Assembly (NCBI GenBank): GCA_003157595.1
Contig: PMKB01000220.1
Coordinates: 1-29,895 of the forward strand
Length of the DNA: 29,895 bases
Source: Solirubrobacterales bacterium
GTDB taxonomy: Bacteria > Actinomycetota > Thermoleophilia > Solirubrobacterales > Solirubrobacteraceae
Direction of reading: 5' to 3'
Under the pieces are notes generated by a model. It searched no databases. It saw nothing but the letters and a program-made list of their open reading frames with translations, and was not told the DNA's origin. Positions 14,504-22,561 of this stretch are shown in pieces. The translations under genes were made by a program, and so were the position numbers. Positions within the stretch are counted from its first letter, which is position 1. Each line of letters begins with the position of its first letter.

Positions 14504-15542
14504 TATCGGCTGAGATCGGAGGAGGAGGAGGTGGTGACGGTGACGGTGACGGTGGCTGGGCGCTGGCAGGGGTGGTCCGCTCCTGCGCCCGCCCTCGGCG
14601 GGCGTCGCGCCGGTCGAGCCACGCGACAACGAGGATACCGACCTCGTAGAGCACGATGACCGGCAACGTCTCGAGTGTCATCGTCACGACGTCGCCGGGA
14701 AGCAGCGCTGCAATCAACGCTGCAACCACAATCGCGAATCGACGGTTCTTGCGCAGCTGTCGCCGCGTCACGATCCCGGCGCGAGCCGCGGCGACGACGG
14801 CCAGCGGCACCTGAAAGATCACGCCCATCGCGAGCATGATCAGCGCCGCGAACGAGTAGTAGCTGGACGCCTGTACGAACTGCTCGAACGAGCCGCTGTT
14901 GAAGTTCTGCAGGAAGTGCACCGCCGCCGGCAGCACGACGAAGTACCCGAACAGGACACCGCTTGCGAACAGGCCAGGCACGGCCGCCAGCACCGGCCGT
15001 GCGACGGCGCGCTCGTTGGGACTGAAGGCTGGGATCAGGAATCCGTAAAGCTCGTAGAGGATGATCGGCAGCGATAGGAGCAGCGAGAAGTAGAAGGTGA
15101 CGGTGATCGTCGCGGTGAACGGCTCGCCGATGCCGATCGTCACCAGACTGTTGGCCGGAACGGTCTTGGGCAGCCTCGCCACGGCCGTGGTGAGCGCCGA
15201 CGTCGTGGCCTTCAGGGCGCTGAGAGACGCCGGATTCAGGCCGCTTGAGGGATTTTCGACGGCCTTGACCATCGCCTGGAGCGTGTTCGCCGTCGCCTTC
15301 ACCGCCTGGTCGGTGCACCACACCGGCCCCTGCTCACCCTGGCACTTCGTGACCTGGCTCTGTGTCTCTTTCGCGTAAGGGTCGCCGATCAGGTGCAGCA
15401 GGGCGTGGTTCTGCCAGAAGCAGAAGGCGAACGCGACGCCGATTGCGACCAGGCTGACGATGAGCCGCGTCCGCAGCTCATCCAAGTGCTCGACGAGGCT
15501 CAGATGATCCTCGTGGCGGACCGGCCGGATCACGCGGGGCAT
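14493..15542 (-). CDS. tatC: Sec-independent protein translocase subunit TatC
   Basis: Encodes 349 residues; TatC is normally about 250. The N-terminal signature LVEHLDELRTRL holds the conserved Glu18, which contacts twin-arginine signals, and six membrane segments follow, including TFYFSLLLSLPIILYELYGFLIPAF and FLQNFNSGSFEQFV, both diagnostic. Two additions explain the length: an extracytoplasmic insertion at about residues 57-132 between helices 1 and 2, with two cysteines (C67, C76) ten residues apart, and a proline/serine-rich cytoplasmic tail (PSPSPSPPPPPP). Role: receptor and channel core of the Tat system that exports folded proteins, such as the Rieske protein encoded at 19917-20579. 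No TatA gene is seen in this window. Confidence 0.95.
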   Translation of the reverse strand: MPRVIRPVRHEDHLSLVEHLDELRTRLIVSLVAIGVAFAFCFWQNHALLHLIGDPYAKETQSQVTKCQGEQGPVWCTDQAVKATANTLQAMVKAVENPSSGLNPASLSALKATTSALTTAVARLPKTVPANSLVTIGIGEPFTATITVTFYFSLLLSLPIILYELYGFLIPAFSPNERAVARPVLAAVPGLFASGVLFGYFVVLPAAVHFLQNFNSGSFEQFVQASSYYSFAALIMLAMGVIFQVPLAVVAAARAGIVTRRQLRKNRRFAIVVAALIAALLPGDVVTMTLETLPVIVLYEVGILVVAWLDRRDARRGRAQERTTPASAQPPSPSPSPPPPPPISADNAF

Positions 15543-15618
15543 GCCTTCACAGCCTACCGTGCAGCCCGCGACTCACCGGCGGCTCAAGCGCCGAGCGTGT
15601 GAGGCCGATGAACCAGAC

Positions 15619-16023
15619 ATGGACGTGAATCGCAACAAACGGCGTAGCCGTGACCTGGAGCTCCCGAACCCCCCCGAGGACGACGTTTCCTGCCTCGCGG
15701 AAATCGAGGAGTACGACGAGACCACGTGCGATCCGGAGCTGTGCCGCTGCGGCACATGCGGATCGATGCTGGTGCAGCCGATCGACTGGTCGCTGATCGG
15801 GCGCTCGCACTGGCGCGTCGTCCTGCGCTGCCCGAACTGCGAATGGTGCGGCACCGGAGTCTTCGGCCAGGAGGCGGTCGACCGCTTCGACCGTGAACTC
15901 GACCGCGGCACCCGCAAGCTTCAGTCGACGCTCACACGCGTCTCACGCGCCTGCATGGAGGCCGAGGTAGAGGCCTTCGCCGCCGCGCTCGAGACCGACC
16001 TGATCGTTCCCTTCGACTTCTAG
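15619..16023 (+). CDS. Small zinc-ribbon-like protein of unknown function
   Basis: Encodes 134 residues from the ATG at 15619; an in-frame ATG at 15541 overlaps the tatC start and gives an implausible basic leader. The sequence contains CRCGTCG and, about 30 residues later, RCPNCEWCG: four or more cysteines in two CxxC-like knuckles, the layout of a zinc ribbon. Hydrophilic flanks and a C-terminal helical, acidic region (DRFDRELDRGTRKLQ) suggest a soluble regulator or nucleic-acid/protein adaptor. It diverges from tatC with 76 bp between start codons. I do not recognise a specific family. Confidence 0.7.
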   Translation: MDVNRNKRRSRDLELPNPPEDDVSCLAEIEEYDETTCDPELCRCGTCGSMLVQPIDWSLIGRSHWRVVLRCPNCEWCGTGVFGQEAVDRFDRELDRGTRKLQSTLTRVSRACMEAEVEAFAAALETDLIVPFDF

Positions 16024-16080
16024 ACGGGACGCTCGCGACCACGCTGCGCGCGATCGCTGCGCGCCTGCTTGTGGGTTGAC

Positions 16081-16120
16081 GAGGATCGCCGGACGTTTGC
16101 TCCGCCGGGCTGCGATCCTC
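16081..16120. other. Inverted repeat just upstream of the flavoprotein gene
   Basis: GAGGATCGC at 16081-16089 is exactly complementary to GCGATCCTC at 16112-16120, with CGGA and TCCG adding four inner pairs. It ends seven bases before the ATG at 16128. It could be an operator, a translation-controlling hairpin or a terminator of the gene ending at 16023. No T-run is present, and no ribosome binding site lies between the repeat and the ATG. Confidence 0.4.
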
Positions 16121-16127
16121 GGGACCC

Positions 16128-16652
16128 ATGCGCGAAACTCCGGCCGAGCTGCAGCGGCTGCAGACGCTGCTTGACGACAGCGTCGCGCGGGCCAGCCCGT
16201 TTCTGCGCAGCTCCTTCCAGATGCCGGAGCACTCGCTGTCGGCAACGCAGCTCGCGGCGCACCTCCAGGACGCCTTGACCGTCGCGCTCGCCACCGTCAC
16301 CGCCCGTGGAGAGCCGCGCGTGGCTCCGATCAGCGCTCTCTTCGTACATGCGTCCTTCTACGTGCCCACGGTTGCCCAGTCCGCGCGCGCCCAGCACCTC
16401 GCGCGGCGACCGGGTGCGAGCCTGACCTATTTCGAGGGCACCGATCTCGCCGTCATCGCACATGGCGCCGCGACGATCATTGACGCGCGCCATCCCGACT
16501 TCGCGGATCTCGACGCCACCCAGGTTGCGTGCGGCAACCAGAGCGTGAACGAGTGGAGCGGCGACGGCGTATACCTCAAGGTCGTGGCCGCCAGCCTCCA
16601 CACCTACGCGCGAGAACCGCAGCGCTACCCCGGCACCCGCACGCCCACGTAG
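16128..16652 (+). CDS. PPOX-fold (FMN-binding split-barrel) family protein
   Basis: Encodes 174 residues, the normal size of the pyridoxamine 5'-phosphate oxidase-like family. ALATVTARGEPRVAPISALFVHASFYVPT is the conserved first-barrel block (substrate/FMN side), followed by SARAQHLARRPGASLTYFEG and LAVIAHGAATII, the second conserved block where flavin phosphate normally binds. The late W-S-G-D-G-V-Y-L-K strand completes the barrel. Family members bind FMN, F420 or heme and act as oxidoreductases; which one applies here cannot be told. Its ATG is close to a perfect inverted repeat. It converges with the polyprenyl synthase gene at 16716. Confidence 0.85.
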   Translation: MRETPAELQRLQTLLDDSVARASPFLRSSFQMPEHSLSATQLAAHLQDALTVALATVTARGEPRVAPISALFVHASFYVPTVAQSARAQHLARRPGASLTYFEGTDLAVIAHGAATIIDARHPDFADLDATQVACGNQSVNEWSGDGVYLKVVAASLHTYAREPQRYPGTRTPT

Positions 16653-16715
16653 CAGCGCACGTAGGCCGTAACAGTCTGAGCGCAGGAATCGCAAGGCGCT
16701 TCCCGAGCAACGCTC

Positions 16716-17657
16716 TTATGCGAAGCGCTCCACCAGTACGTCCGCCATCAGCTCGAGCGCCTGGCGCTGGCGAGGCGGGCATTCGCGCGGCAGCTCGCGC
16801 TTGGCGGCGGCAACCAGGTCCAGGGCGCGCTGGCGGGCACGCTCGCCGGCGCCCGTGGCCTCGATCACGGTGCAGATCCGGTCTGCGTCGGCAGCGCCCT
16901 TGATCGTTCGCAGGTCGAGCGCCGCAAGCTCCGGTGAGCTTTCGCGCGCGAGGATCAGTGGCAGGGTCACGGTGCCGTCCAGCAGGTCGGTGCCGCGGCG
17001 CTTGCCGGTGCGCTCCGCCGGGCCGGTGATGTCGAGCACGTCGTCAAGCAACTGGAAGGCGAGCCCGACCGCGCGTCCGAACGGCCCCAGCGGCGGCCCG
17101 CCGCTGGCCAGCGCACCAAGCTCGCACGCGGCAGCGAACAGCCGTGCGGTCTTCAGCTCGCAGCGCTGCAGGTAGCGCTCGAGCGTGACGTCGGCGCGCC
17201 AGGCGTCGGCGCGCTGCATCAGCTCGCCGCGGGCCAGCGCGGCGGAGGCGCCAGATAGTGCCCGCAGCTGGGCCAGCACTCCGTTTCGCGTGAGCTCGGC
17301 GAAGGCGCTGGAGAACAGCAGGTCGCCGGTCGCGGTCGCCGCGGTGCGCCCGGCAGCAGCGAAGACGGTCTGGCGTCCGCGGCGCAGCGGCGCGTCGTCG
17401 AGCACGTCGTCGTGCACGAGCGTGGCGGAGTGGATCAGCTCGACCGCCGCCGCAGCCCGCGACAGCGCGACGTGGGCGTCACTGCCGAGCCCGGCCACGA
17501 ACACGAGCAGCGGGCGCAGGCGCTTGCCGCCGGCCGCCACCGTCGCCAGCGAGTGCTGCTCGACAGCGGCGATCTCGCGCAGGCGCGTCTCGACGCCGAC
17601 CATCGCGGCTCGCAGCTGCTCGCCCCCGAGTTCTAGAATCGCGTCGAACGGGTCCAC
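16716..17657 (-). CDS. Long-chain polyprenyl diphosphate synthase
   Basis: Encodes 313 residues from a GTG, 11 bp after the end of menG. GGKRLRPLLV is the conserved isopentenyl-diphosphate-binding block. The two aspartate-rich motifs that bind allylic diphosphate through magnesium are DDVLD at 83-87 and DDVLD at 205-209. Large residues before the first motif are few, as in long-chain (C35-C45) synthases. Role: makes the isoprenoid side chain of menaquinone, matching its place beside the menaquinone methyltransferase and the menaquinol oxidase genes. Chain length cannot be read from sequence by eye. Last gene of the minus-strand bioenergetic cluster. Confidence 0.92.
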   Translation of the reverse strand: MDPFDAILELGGEQLRAAMVGVETRLREIAAVEQHSLATVAAGGKRLRPLLVFVAGLGSDAHVALSRAAAAVELIHSATLVHDDVLDDAPLRRGRQTVFAAAGRTAATATGDLLFSSAFAELTRNGVLAQLRALSGASAALARGELMQRADAWRADVTLERYLQRCELKTARLFAAACELGALASGGPPLGPFGRAVGLAFQLLDDVLDITGPAERTGKRRGTDLLDGTVTLPLILARESSPELAALDLRTIKGAADADRICTVIEATGAGERARQRALDLVAAAKRELPRECPPRQRQALELMADVLVERFA

Positions 17658-17668
17658 GACCGTCTCGA

Positions 17669-18370
17669 TCAGGCCACCTCGCCGACGTGTATGGCGATGA
17701 TCCCGCCCGCCGTGAGCACGTAGCTGATCCCCCTCAGGCCGCAGCTGTCCATCAGCGCGGCAAGCTCGTGCGGCCCGGGGAAGCGCCTGACCGAGCTCGG
17801 CAGGTAGCTGTAGGCGGCACCCTGTCCGGCGAACCTTCCCAAGGCCGGCACGACCCGGTCAAACCAGCCGCGGAAGAAGCTCGCCAGCGGCTCGCGGGTC
17901 GGCCGGGTGATCTCGAGGATCACGACGCGCCCGCCCGGGCGCACGACGCGCACCATCTCCTCGATGCCGCGCCGCAGGTCGGAGAAGTTGCGCGCGCCGA
18001 AGCCGACGGTCGCCGCGTCGAAACGGTCGCTGGCGTAGGGCAGCGCGAGGGCGTCGGCCCACTCGAACCGCAGCTGCGGCGCCTTGGCGCGGGCTCTGGC
18101 GAGCATCTGCTCGGAGAAGTCGCAGGCCACGACCTCGCCGTCGGGCGCGACGGCGAGGGAGAGCGCGATCGCGAGGTCGCCGGTTCCGGTCGCGACGTCG
18201 ATCACCCGGCTGCCCGGGCCGACCGCCGCCAACTGCACCGCTCGCTCGCGCCAGCGGTGATGCAGGCCCGCGGTCATCACTGTGTTCATCGCGTCGTAGG
18301 GCCCGGCGATGCGATCGAACATCGCTCGCACCTGACCCGCCTCCAGCGTACCGGGCGGTTCGCCGGACAT
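17669..18370 (-). CDS. ubiE: Demethylmenaquinone methyltransferase (MenG/UbiE)
   Basis: Encodes 233 residues, the family's usual length. VRAMFDRIAGPYDAMNTVMTAGLHHRWR is the diagnostic UbiE N-terminal block; VIDVATGTGDLAIAL binds S-adenosylmethionine, and VGFGARNFSDLRRGIEEMVRVVRPGG is the second UbiE signature. Role: final methylation of demethylmenaquinone to menaquinone at the membrane surface. The ATG follows the stop of the cytochrome c subunit gene with no gap, and the polyprenyl synthase follows 11 bp later, so quinone synthesis is co-expressed with the complex that oxidises it. Since the menaquinone context is clear, menG is the more apt alternative name. Confidence 0.95.
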   Translation of the reverse strand: MSGEPPGTLEAGQVRAMFDRIAGPYDAMNTVMTAGLHHRWRERAVQLAAVGPGSRVIDVATGTGDLAIALSLAVAPDGEVVACDFSEQMLARARAKAPQLRFEWADALALPYASDRFDAATVGFGARNFSDLRRGIEEMVRVVRPGGRVVILEITRPTREPLASFFRGWFDRVVPALGRFAGQGAAYSYLPSSVRRFPGPHELAALMDSCGLRGISYVLTAGGIIAIHVGEVA

Positions 18371-19114
18371 CTACTTCAGATCTGACAGGAAGGCGACGAC
18401 CGCGCTGAATTGCTTGGCCGGAAGACCGCCGGAGCCGCCGTAGGACGGCATCGGTTCGGTCGGGTTCACCAATGTCCGCGCGATCGCCTGCGGCGGAATG
18501 CGGTCGCCGATCTTTGTCAGCTCGGGCCCGGGGCCGTTGTTGCCGTTGCTGCCGATCAGATGGCAGGCCTCGCACCCGGACTGCGCGACGACCGAGCGGC
18601 CGAGGTAGAACTCCGAGACCGCCGGCTTGCCCTGTGCGAGCACCGCAGCCGGGGCGGGAATGTCGTTCTCGGTCGGCGGACCGGCGTTCGCTCCAAGGTA
18701 GGTCAGGTAGGCCATCGCGCAGATCACGAAGATCCCCGTCAGCGTCGCGACCGGGCGGCGCAGCGGGTGACGCTCCGGGCCGCGGTCGTAGAACGGCAGC
18801 AGAAACAGCAGGATCATCGCGAGCGTCGGCACGCCGATCGTCGCGAGGCCGACGAAGTTCGGCGGCTTGATCACGCGCAGCAGTTCGAAGAGGAAGAAGA
18901 AATACCACTCGGGCCGCGGCGTGTAGGTGGTCGTCGCCGCGTTGGCCTTCGGCCCGAGTTCGGCGCCGAGCACGATCGACAGCGCGATGATGATCGCGAT
19001 GACCAGGCATCCCATCAGCCCGTCCTTGGCGACCGCGTAGGGGAAGAACGGCTTGCCCTGGCTCTTCAGGATCGAGTACTCGCGGAGGTACTCCTCCTTC
19101 TCGCGCTGGTTCAC
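18371..19114 (-). CDS. qcrC: Menaquinol:cytochrome c reductase, cytochrome b subunit-IV/cytochrome c fusion
   Basis: Encodes 247 residues from a GTG at 19114 that overlaps the qcrB stop as GTGA. The N-terminal 140 residues are the C-terminal part of cytochrome b (subunit-IV-like) with three membrane helices and the quinol-site PEWYF at 68-72. After a linker comes a cytochrome c domain with heme motif CEACH at 181-185 and likely axial ligand Met222 in PMPSYGG. This is the Bacillus-type QcrC architecture, in which cytochrome c is covalently attached to the split cytochrome b. Role: quinol oxidation site and electron exit of the bc complex. Adjoining qcrA and qcrB complete the complex. Confidence 0.93.
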   Translation of the reverse strand: MNQREKEEYLREYSILKSQGKPFFPYAVAKDGLMGCLVIAIIIALSIVLGAELGPKANAATTTYTPRPEWYFFFLFELLRVIKPPNFVGLATIGVPTLAMILLFLLPFYDRGPERHPLRRPVATLTGIFVICAMAYLTYLGANAGPPTENDIPAPAAVLAQGKPAVSEFYLGRSVVAQSGCEACHLIGSNGNNGPGPELTKIGDRIPPQAIARTLVNPTEPMPSYGGSGGLPAKQFSAVVAFLSDLK

Positions 19115-19917
19115 AGCTGCTCCTCGACCAGTTCCGGCTCGGGCTTGGCCCGCAGCCACGGCGGCGCGGTTGTGCCGAGCTTGGCGACCAGGTACAGGTG
19201 GGCGCCGATCATGGCTGCGATCGCGCCGGGCACCAGCAGCATGTGAATCGAGTAGAAGCGCGACAGCGTCGTCGCGCTGAACTCGGGACCGCCGCGCAGG
19301 AAGTCACTCAGGTAGGGCCCGAGCAGCGGGCCGGTGCCGTTGATGTTGACGCCGACGATCGTGGCCCAGTAGGAGCGCTGGTCGAACGGCAGCAGGTAGC
19401 CGGTGAAGGACATCGTCATCGTCAGGATCAGCAGCACGACGCCGATCACCCAGTTCAGCTCGCGCGGATACTTGTAGGCACCGAAGAAGAAGGTGCGGCC
19501 CATGTGCAGGAAGACGAGGATCACCATCACCGAGGAGCCCCACTTGTGCATGCCGCGCACGAACTGCCCGAGGAACACGTCGTTGGTGATGTAGCGCACC
19601 GATTCGTAGGCGCCACCGCCCGCATCCGGGCGGTAGTACATCGCGAGAAAGACGCCGGTCACCGCCTGGTTGAGGAAGGCGATCATCGTCGCCGAGCCCA
19701 GCGTGTAGAACCAGTTGGTCCCCTTCGGCACCTTGCGGAACAGCGCCCAGCGCACCCCACCCGACAGCGATGTCCGCTCGTCGATCCAGTCGACGGCGGA
19801 CTTGCCGGCCTCCGCGCCCTTCTCGAGCGGCGTGCGCGGCCGACCGCGCTGCGTGCCGGGCGGCGGGGGCTGGGGCAGGAAGCGCGGCGGGATCGGCACC
19901 GCGGGGAGTTTCGGCAT
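19111..19917 (-). CDS. qcrB: Menaquinol:cytochrome c reductase, cytochrome b N-terminal (b6-like) subunit
   Basis: Encodes 268 residues; the ATG at 19917 overlaps the Rieske stop as TGATG. A long frame extending upstream is rejected as antisense-like. Four membrane helices carry the bis-histidine heme ligands: H124 (GMHKWGSS) and H138 (FLHMGR), H225 (YSIHMLLVPG) and H240 (GAHLYLV). MSFTGYLLPFDQRSYWATIV is the diagnostic cytochrome b block. Size and helix count match cytochrome b6 of split-b complexes, with the rest of cytochrome b encoded in qcrC. A Pro-rich 25-residue N-terminal extension is unusual. Role: membrane core of the proton-pumping bc complex, transferring electrons across the membrane through two b hemes. 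Confidence 0.95.
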   Translation of the reverse strand: MPKLPAVPIPPRFLPQPPPPGTQRGRPRTPLEKGAEAGKSAVDWIDERTSLSGGVRWALFRKVPKGTNWFYTLGSATMIAFLNQAVTGVFLAMYYRPDAGGGAYESVRYITNDVFLGQFVRGMHKWGSSVMVILVFLHMGRTFFFGAYKYPRELNWVIGVVLLILTMTMSFTGYLLPFDQRSYWATIVGVNINGTGPLLGPYLSDFLRGGPEFSATTLSRFYSIHMLLVPGAIAAMIGAHLYLVAKLGTTAPPWLRAKPEPELVEEQL

Positions 19918-20579
19918 CAGATACGGACACTCGGCCGCGACGGATAGAGATACTGGCCGATCCCGTCGAGCGGCTCGCCAGGATCGCGCGGCGAAAAGGC
20001 CCGCAGTTCGCTGTTGACGCTGTAGCGGGCGCCAACCTGGACGTAACCGTCGTGCAGGCGGGTGAAGAAGCGGTCGAGCGGGCGCGGGGGCGGCCCGCCG
20101 ACGCGCACACCCTGGAGGTCGTACACCCCGCCGTGGCATGGGCAGATGAAGCGCTCCGAGGCGGGCACCCAGCGCACGGGGCAGCCGAGGTGCGCACAGC
20201 GCGTCGAGATCGCGATCCAGCGGTTGAACTGGGTCGGAGGAGTGGTGTCGATCGACGCGTTGCGCGCCCGAATGTAGACGGTGCTGTTGCCGGCCTCGCC
20301 GATCCCGGGCGCGATCACGATCACCGCCGGGATGTAGTTGTCGTCCGGAAACATGTCCGGCGTGCCGATGGTCTGCCAGCCGAGCGTGTCGTTGTTGAAG
20401 ATCGGCCCGATCGCGAAGGCGAGCGCGGGAAGCGCGAAGCCCATCGTCGCCAGCGCTCCGGCGCCATGTGCCGTACCCGTCATGAAACGCCGCCGGGTCA
20501 CGGTCTCGCCCTCGAACGCGCCGGGAACGCCGCGGTCAGCGGTGTACTTTGACTTGCTGGGCCTGCGCGTGGGTGCCAA
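19917..20579 (-). CDS. qcrA: Rieske iron-sulfur subunit of menaquinol:cytochrome c reductase
   Basis: Encodes 220 residues from a TTG at 20579 supported by AGGAG five bases upstream; no ATG fits. A Tat-type signal (VTRRRFMTG followed by a hydrophobic stretch) anchors the protein. Rieske cluster ligands are C128 and H130 in CAHLGC and C146 and H149 in CPCHGG, with C133 and C148 as the disulfide pair. Role: takes one electron from menaquinol and passes it to cytochrome c. Export of this folded subunit needs the Tat system, whose TatC is encoded at 14493-15542. First of the three overlapping qcr genes. Confidence 0.95.
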   Translation of the reverse strand: MAPTRRPSKSKYTADRGVPGAFEGETVTRRRFMTGTAHGAGALATMGFALPALAFAIGPIFNNDTLGWQTIGTPDMFPDDNYIPAVIVIAPGIGEAGNSTVYIRARNASIDTTPPTQFNRWIAISTRCAHLGCPVRWVPASERFICPCHGGVYDLQGVRVGGPPPRPLDRFFTRLHDGYVQVGARYSVNSELRAFSPRDPGEPLDGIGQYLYPSRPSVRI

Positions 20580-20618
20580 TGACGCTCCTGGGATATCGGG
20601 CGACCGGGAAGAATACCT

Positions 20619-21140
20619 TCATGCCCTGGCCGGGGGGTCATCGAGCGCGCGCAGCGCCTCGCCGGCCGCCGCGTCCCCGGCGCGCGCCAGCGCCTTGGCG
20701 TGGCGATAGCTCTCCGCCGCACCCCAGCCGACCGCGTGAGCGCCTGCGCGCCAGAGCGGATCGCAGCTCGAATGCTCGCCGCGCCCAACCATCAGCGCGC
20801 AGAGCGCGATCACATCGGCGAGCTCGAGCACGGCGTCAAGATCGCCGAGCGCGACGAGCCGCTCGAGTCCGATCGTGTACAGCCGGTCGCCGGCCAGCAG
20901 CGCCAGATCGGCGTCGCCGGCTGACAGCAGCCGCGAGTCACCGTAATGCAGCAGGTAGCCCTCGTAGATCGCCTCGATCAGCAGCTCATACTCGCCGGGG
21001 TCGGCGCGCGCGCGCGGTCCCGCGGCAGCCAGCGCGCCAAGCGTCGGCTCGGCGCCCGTCGGCACCTGCTCGAGAAGCCCCCCGGCAAGCGGCGCGCCCT
21101 CGGCCGCGATCAGCTCGCGCAGGCGTTCGAGCGTGCTCAT
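20619..21140 (-). CDS. Unrecognised 173-aa protein between hemL and qcrA
   Basis: Encodes 173 residues, ATG overlapping the hemL stop (ATGA). Highly acidic and alanine/leucine-rich, predicted almost wholly helical, with no cysteine-based motif, no signal peptide and no membrane segment. Distinct blocks are YELLIEAIYEGYLLHYGDSRLL, LLAGDRLYTIGLERLVALGDLDAVLELADVIALCA and, near the end, WGAAESYRHAKALARAGD. The regular helices and conserved-looking aromatic/His residues are reminiscent of a metal- or heme-handling helical bundle, but that is speculation. Its tight packing between tetrapyrrole and bc-complex genes suggests a role in heme delivery or assembly of the complex. I cannot name the family. 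Confidence 0.75.
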   Translation of the reverse strand: MSTLERLRELIAAEGAPLAGGLLEQVPTGAEPTLGALAAAGPRARADPGEYELLIEAIYEGYLLHYGDSRLLSAGDADLALLAGDRLYTIGLERLVALGDLDAVLELADVIALCALMVGRGEHSSCDPLWRAGAHAVGWGAAESYRHAKALARAGDAAAGEALRALDDPPARA

Positions 21141-22426
21141 CGCGCTTCGGTGACCGCGGCGAATGCTGCGCGGGCGGCGCCCAGCGTGCGCTCGATCTGC
21201 TCATCGGTGTGGGCGAGTGAGGGAAACCAGGCTTCGAACTGCGACGGCGGCGGGTAGACGCCGCGCGCGAGCAGCTCGCGGCACCAGGCGCCATAGGCGG
21301 CGAGGTCGCAGCGCTGGGCGCCGGCCAAATCCTGCGGGGGCTCCGCGGCGAAGAACACCGTCAACAGGCCGGGCATCCACACCACGCTGACGGCGGACCC
21401 GCCGGCCGCGGCCAGGCCCTTGGCGAGCCGCTGCGTGCTCTCCGCGAGCGTCGCGTAGGCTCCGTCGTCAAGCAACGCGAGCGTGGCGAGCCCGGCGGCG
21501 ACGGCGAGCGGGTTGCCCGACAGCGTCCCCGCCTGGTAGACCTCGCCGACCGGCGCCAGCAGTTCGAGCAGCTCGCGCGGGCCCGCGACCGCCGCCGCCG
21601 GCAGGCCGCCGCCGAGGATCTTGCCGAGCACGACGAGGTCACCGCTGACGCCGCTGCGCTCTCCGGCGCCCCCGCGCGCGACGCGAAAGCCGCTGATCAC
21701 CTCGTCGAGGATCAGCAGCGCGCCGCACGCGTCAGCGCGCTCGCGCAGGAACTCGAGGAACCCCTCGGCCGCGGGGATCAGCCCCATGTTCGCCGGGCAG
21801 GGCTCGGCGATGATCGCCGCCACCTCACGGCGCTGCGTCACTCGCTCGAGCGCGCCGCGGTCGTTCCACGGCACGACCACCGTGTCGGCCGCGGTCGCTG
21901 CCGGCACGCCGGGGCTGGCCGGTATCCCCTGCGTCGCGAGACCCGATCCTGCCTGCGCAAGCAGGCCATCAAAATGGCCGTGGTAAGCGCCGGCGAACTT
22001 GACGACGACGTCGCGGCCGGTGTGCGCGCGCGCCAGCCTGATCGCCGTCATCGCCGCCTCGGTGCCGGAGGATGTCATCCGCAGCATCTCCGCGCCGGGC
22101 ACGCGCCGCGCCACCTCTTCGGCCAGGGTCACCTCGAGCGCGGTCGGGGCGCCGAAGCTGGTTCCCCGCGCCGCCGCCGCCGCCACGGCGTCGAGCACCG
22201 CCGGATGGGCGTGACCCGCGACCAGCGCCCCCCACGAGCACACGTAGTCGACGTAGGCGTTGCCGTCGACGTCGAAGATCTCCGCGCCGGCGCCGTGGTC
22301 GATGAACAGCGGTTCGCGCCCGATCGCGCGCATCGCGCGGACCGGTGAATTGACCCCGCCGACCAGCACTCTGCACGCGCGCGAATACAGCTCGGCGGAG
22401 CGGGAGTCGTTGGGGGCGGGCGGCAC
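21137..22426 (-). CDS. hemL: Glutamate-1-semialdehyde 2,1-aminomutase
   Basis: Encodes 429 residues, the family's usual size. VLVGGVNSPVRAMRAIG is the classic N-terminal HemL block; SSGTEAAMTAIRLARAHTGR binds the cofactor phosphate, LLILDEVISGFR holds the pyridoxal-stacking Asp241, and VVLGKILGGGLP contains Lys269, the Schiff-base lysine. Role: converts glutamate-1-semialdehyde to 5-aminolevulinate, the committed precursor of heme. Downstream HemB uses its product, and the neighbouring cytochrome genes use heme. The preceding 135 bp after the ahbAB-like gene show no gene. Confidence 0.96.
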   Translation of the reverse strand: MPPAPNDSRSAELYSRACRVLVGGVNSPVRAMRAIGREPLFIDHGAGAEIFDVDGNAYVDYVCSWGALVAGHAHPAVLDAVAAAAARGTSFGAPTALEVTLAEEVARRVPGAEMLRMTSSGTEAAMTAIRLARAHTGRDVVVKFAGAYHGHFDGLLAQAGSGLATQGIPASPGVPAATAADTVVVPWNDRGALERVTQRREVAAIIAEPCPANMGLIPAAEGFLEFLRERADACGALLILDEVISGFRVARGGAGERSGVSGDLVVLGKILGGGLPAAAVAGPRELLELLAPVGEVYQAGTLSGNPLAVAAGLATLALLDDGAYATLAESTQRLAKGLAAAGGSAVSVVWMPGLLTVFFAAEPPQDLAGAQRCDLAAYGAWCRELLARGVYPPPSQFEAWFPSLAHTDEQIERTLGAARAAFAAVTEAR

Positions 22427-22561
22427 GGCCCGCGGGACGATATTCGACGCCCGACCGCGCCGGCTTGGCTTTCGCGCCGCGGCGGCTGTCCCGACGGCAG
22501 CTGAGACCGCCGCGACTACGCCACCGCGCTGCTCGCCCGCCGGCCGCCGCGGCGGCTCAGA

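Noticed and set aside
16076..16104. TTGACG at 16076-16081 as a -35 box for the flavoprotein gene.
   Set aside because: No acceptable -10 hexamer lies 16-18 bases downstream.
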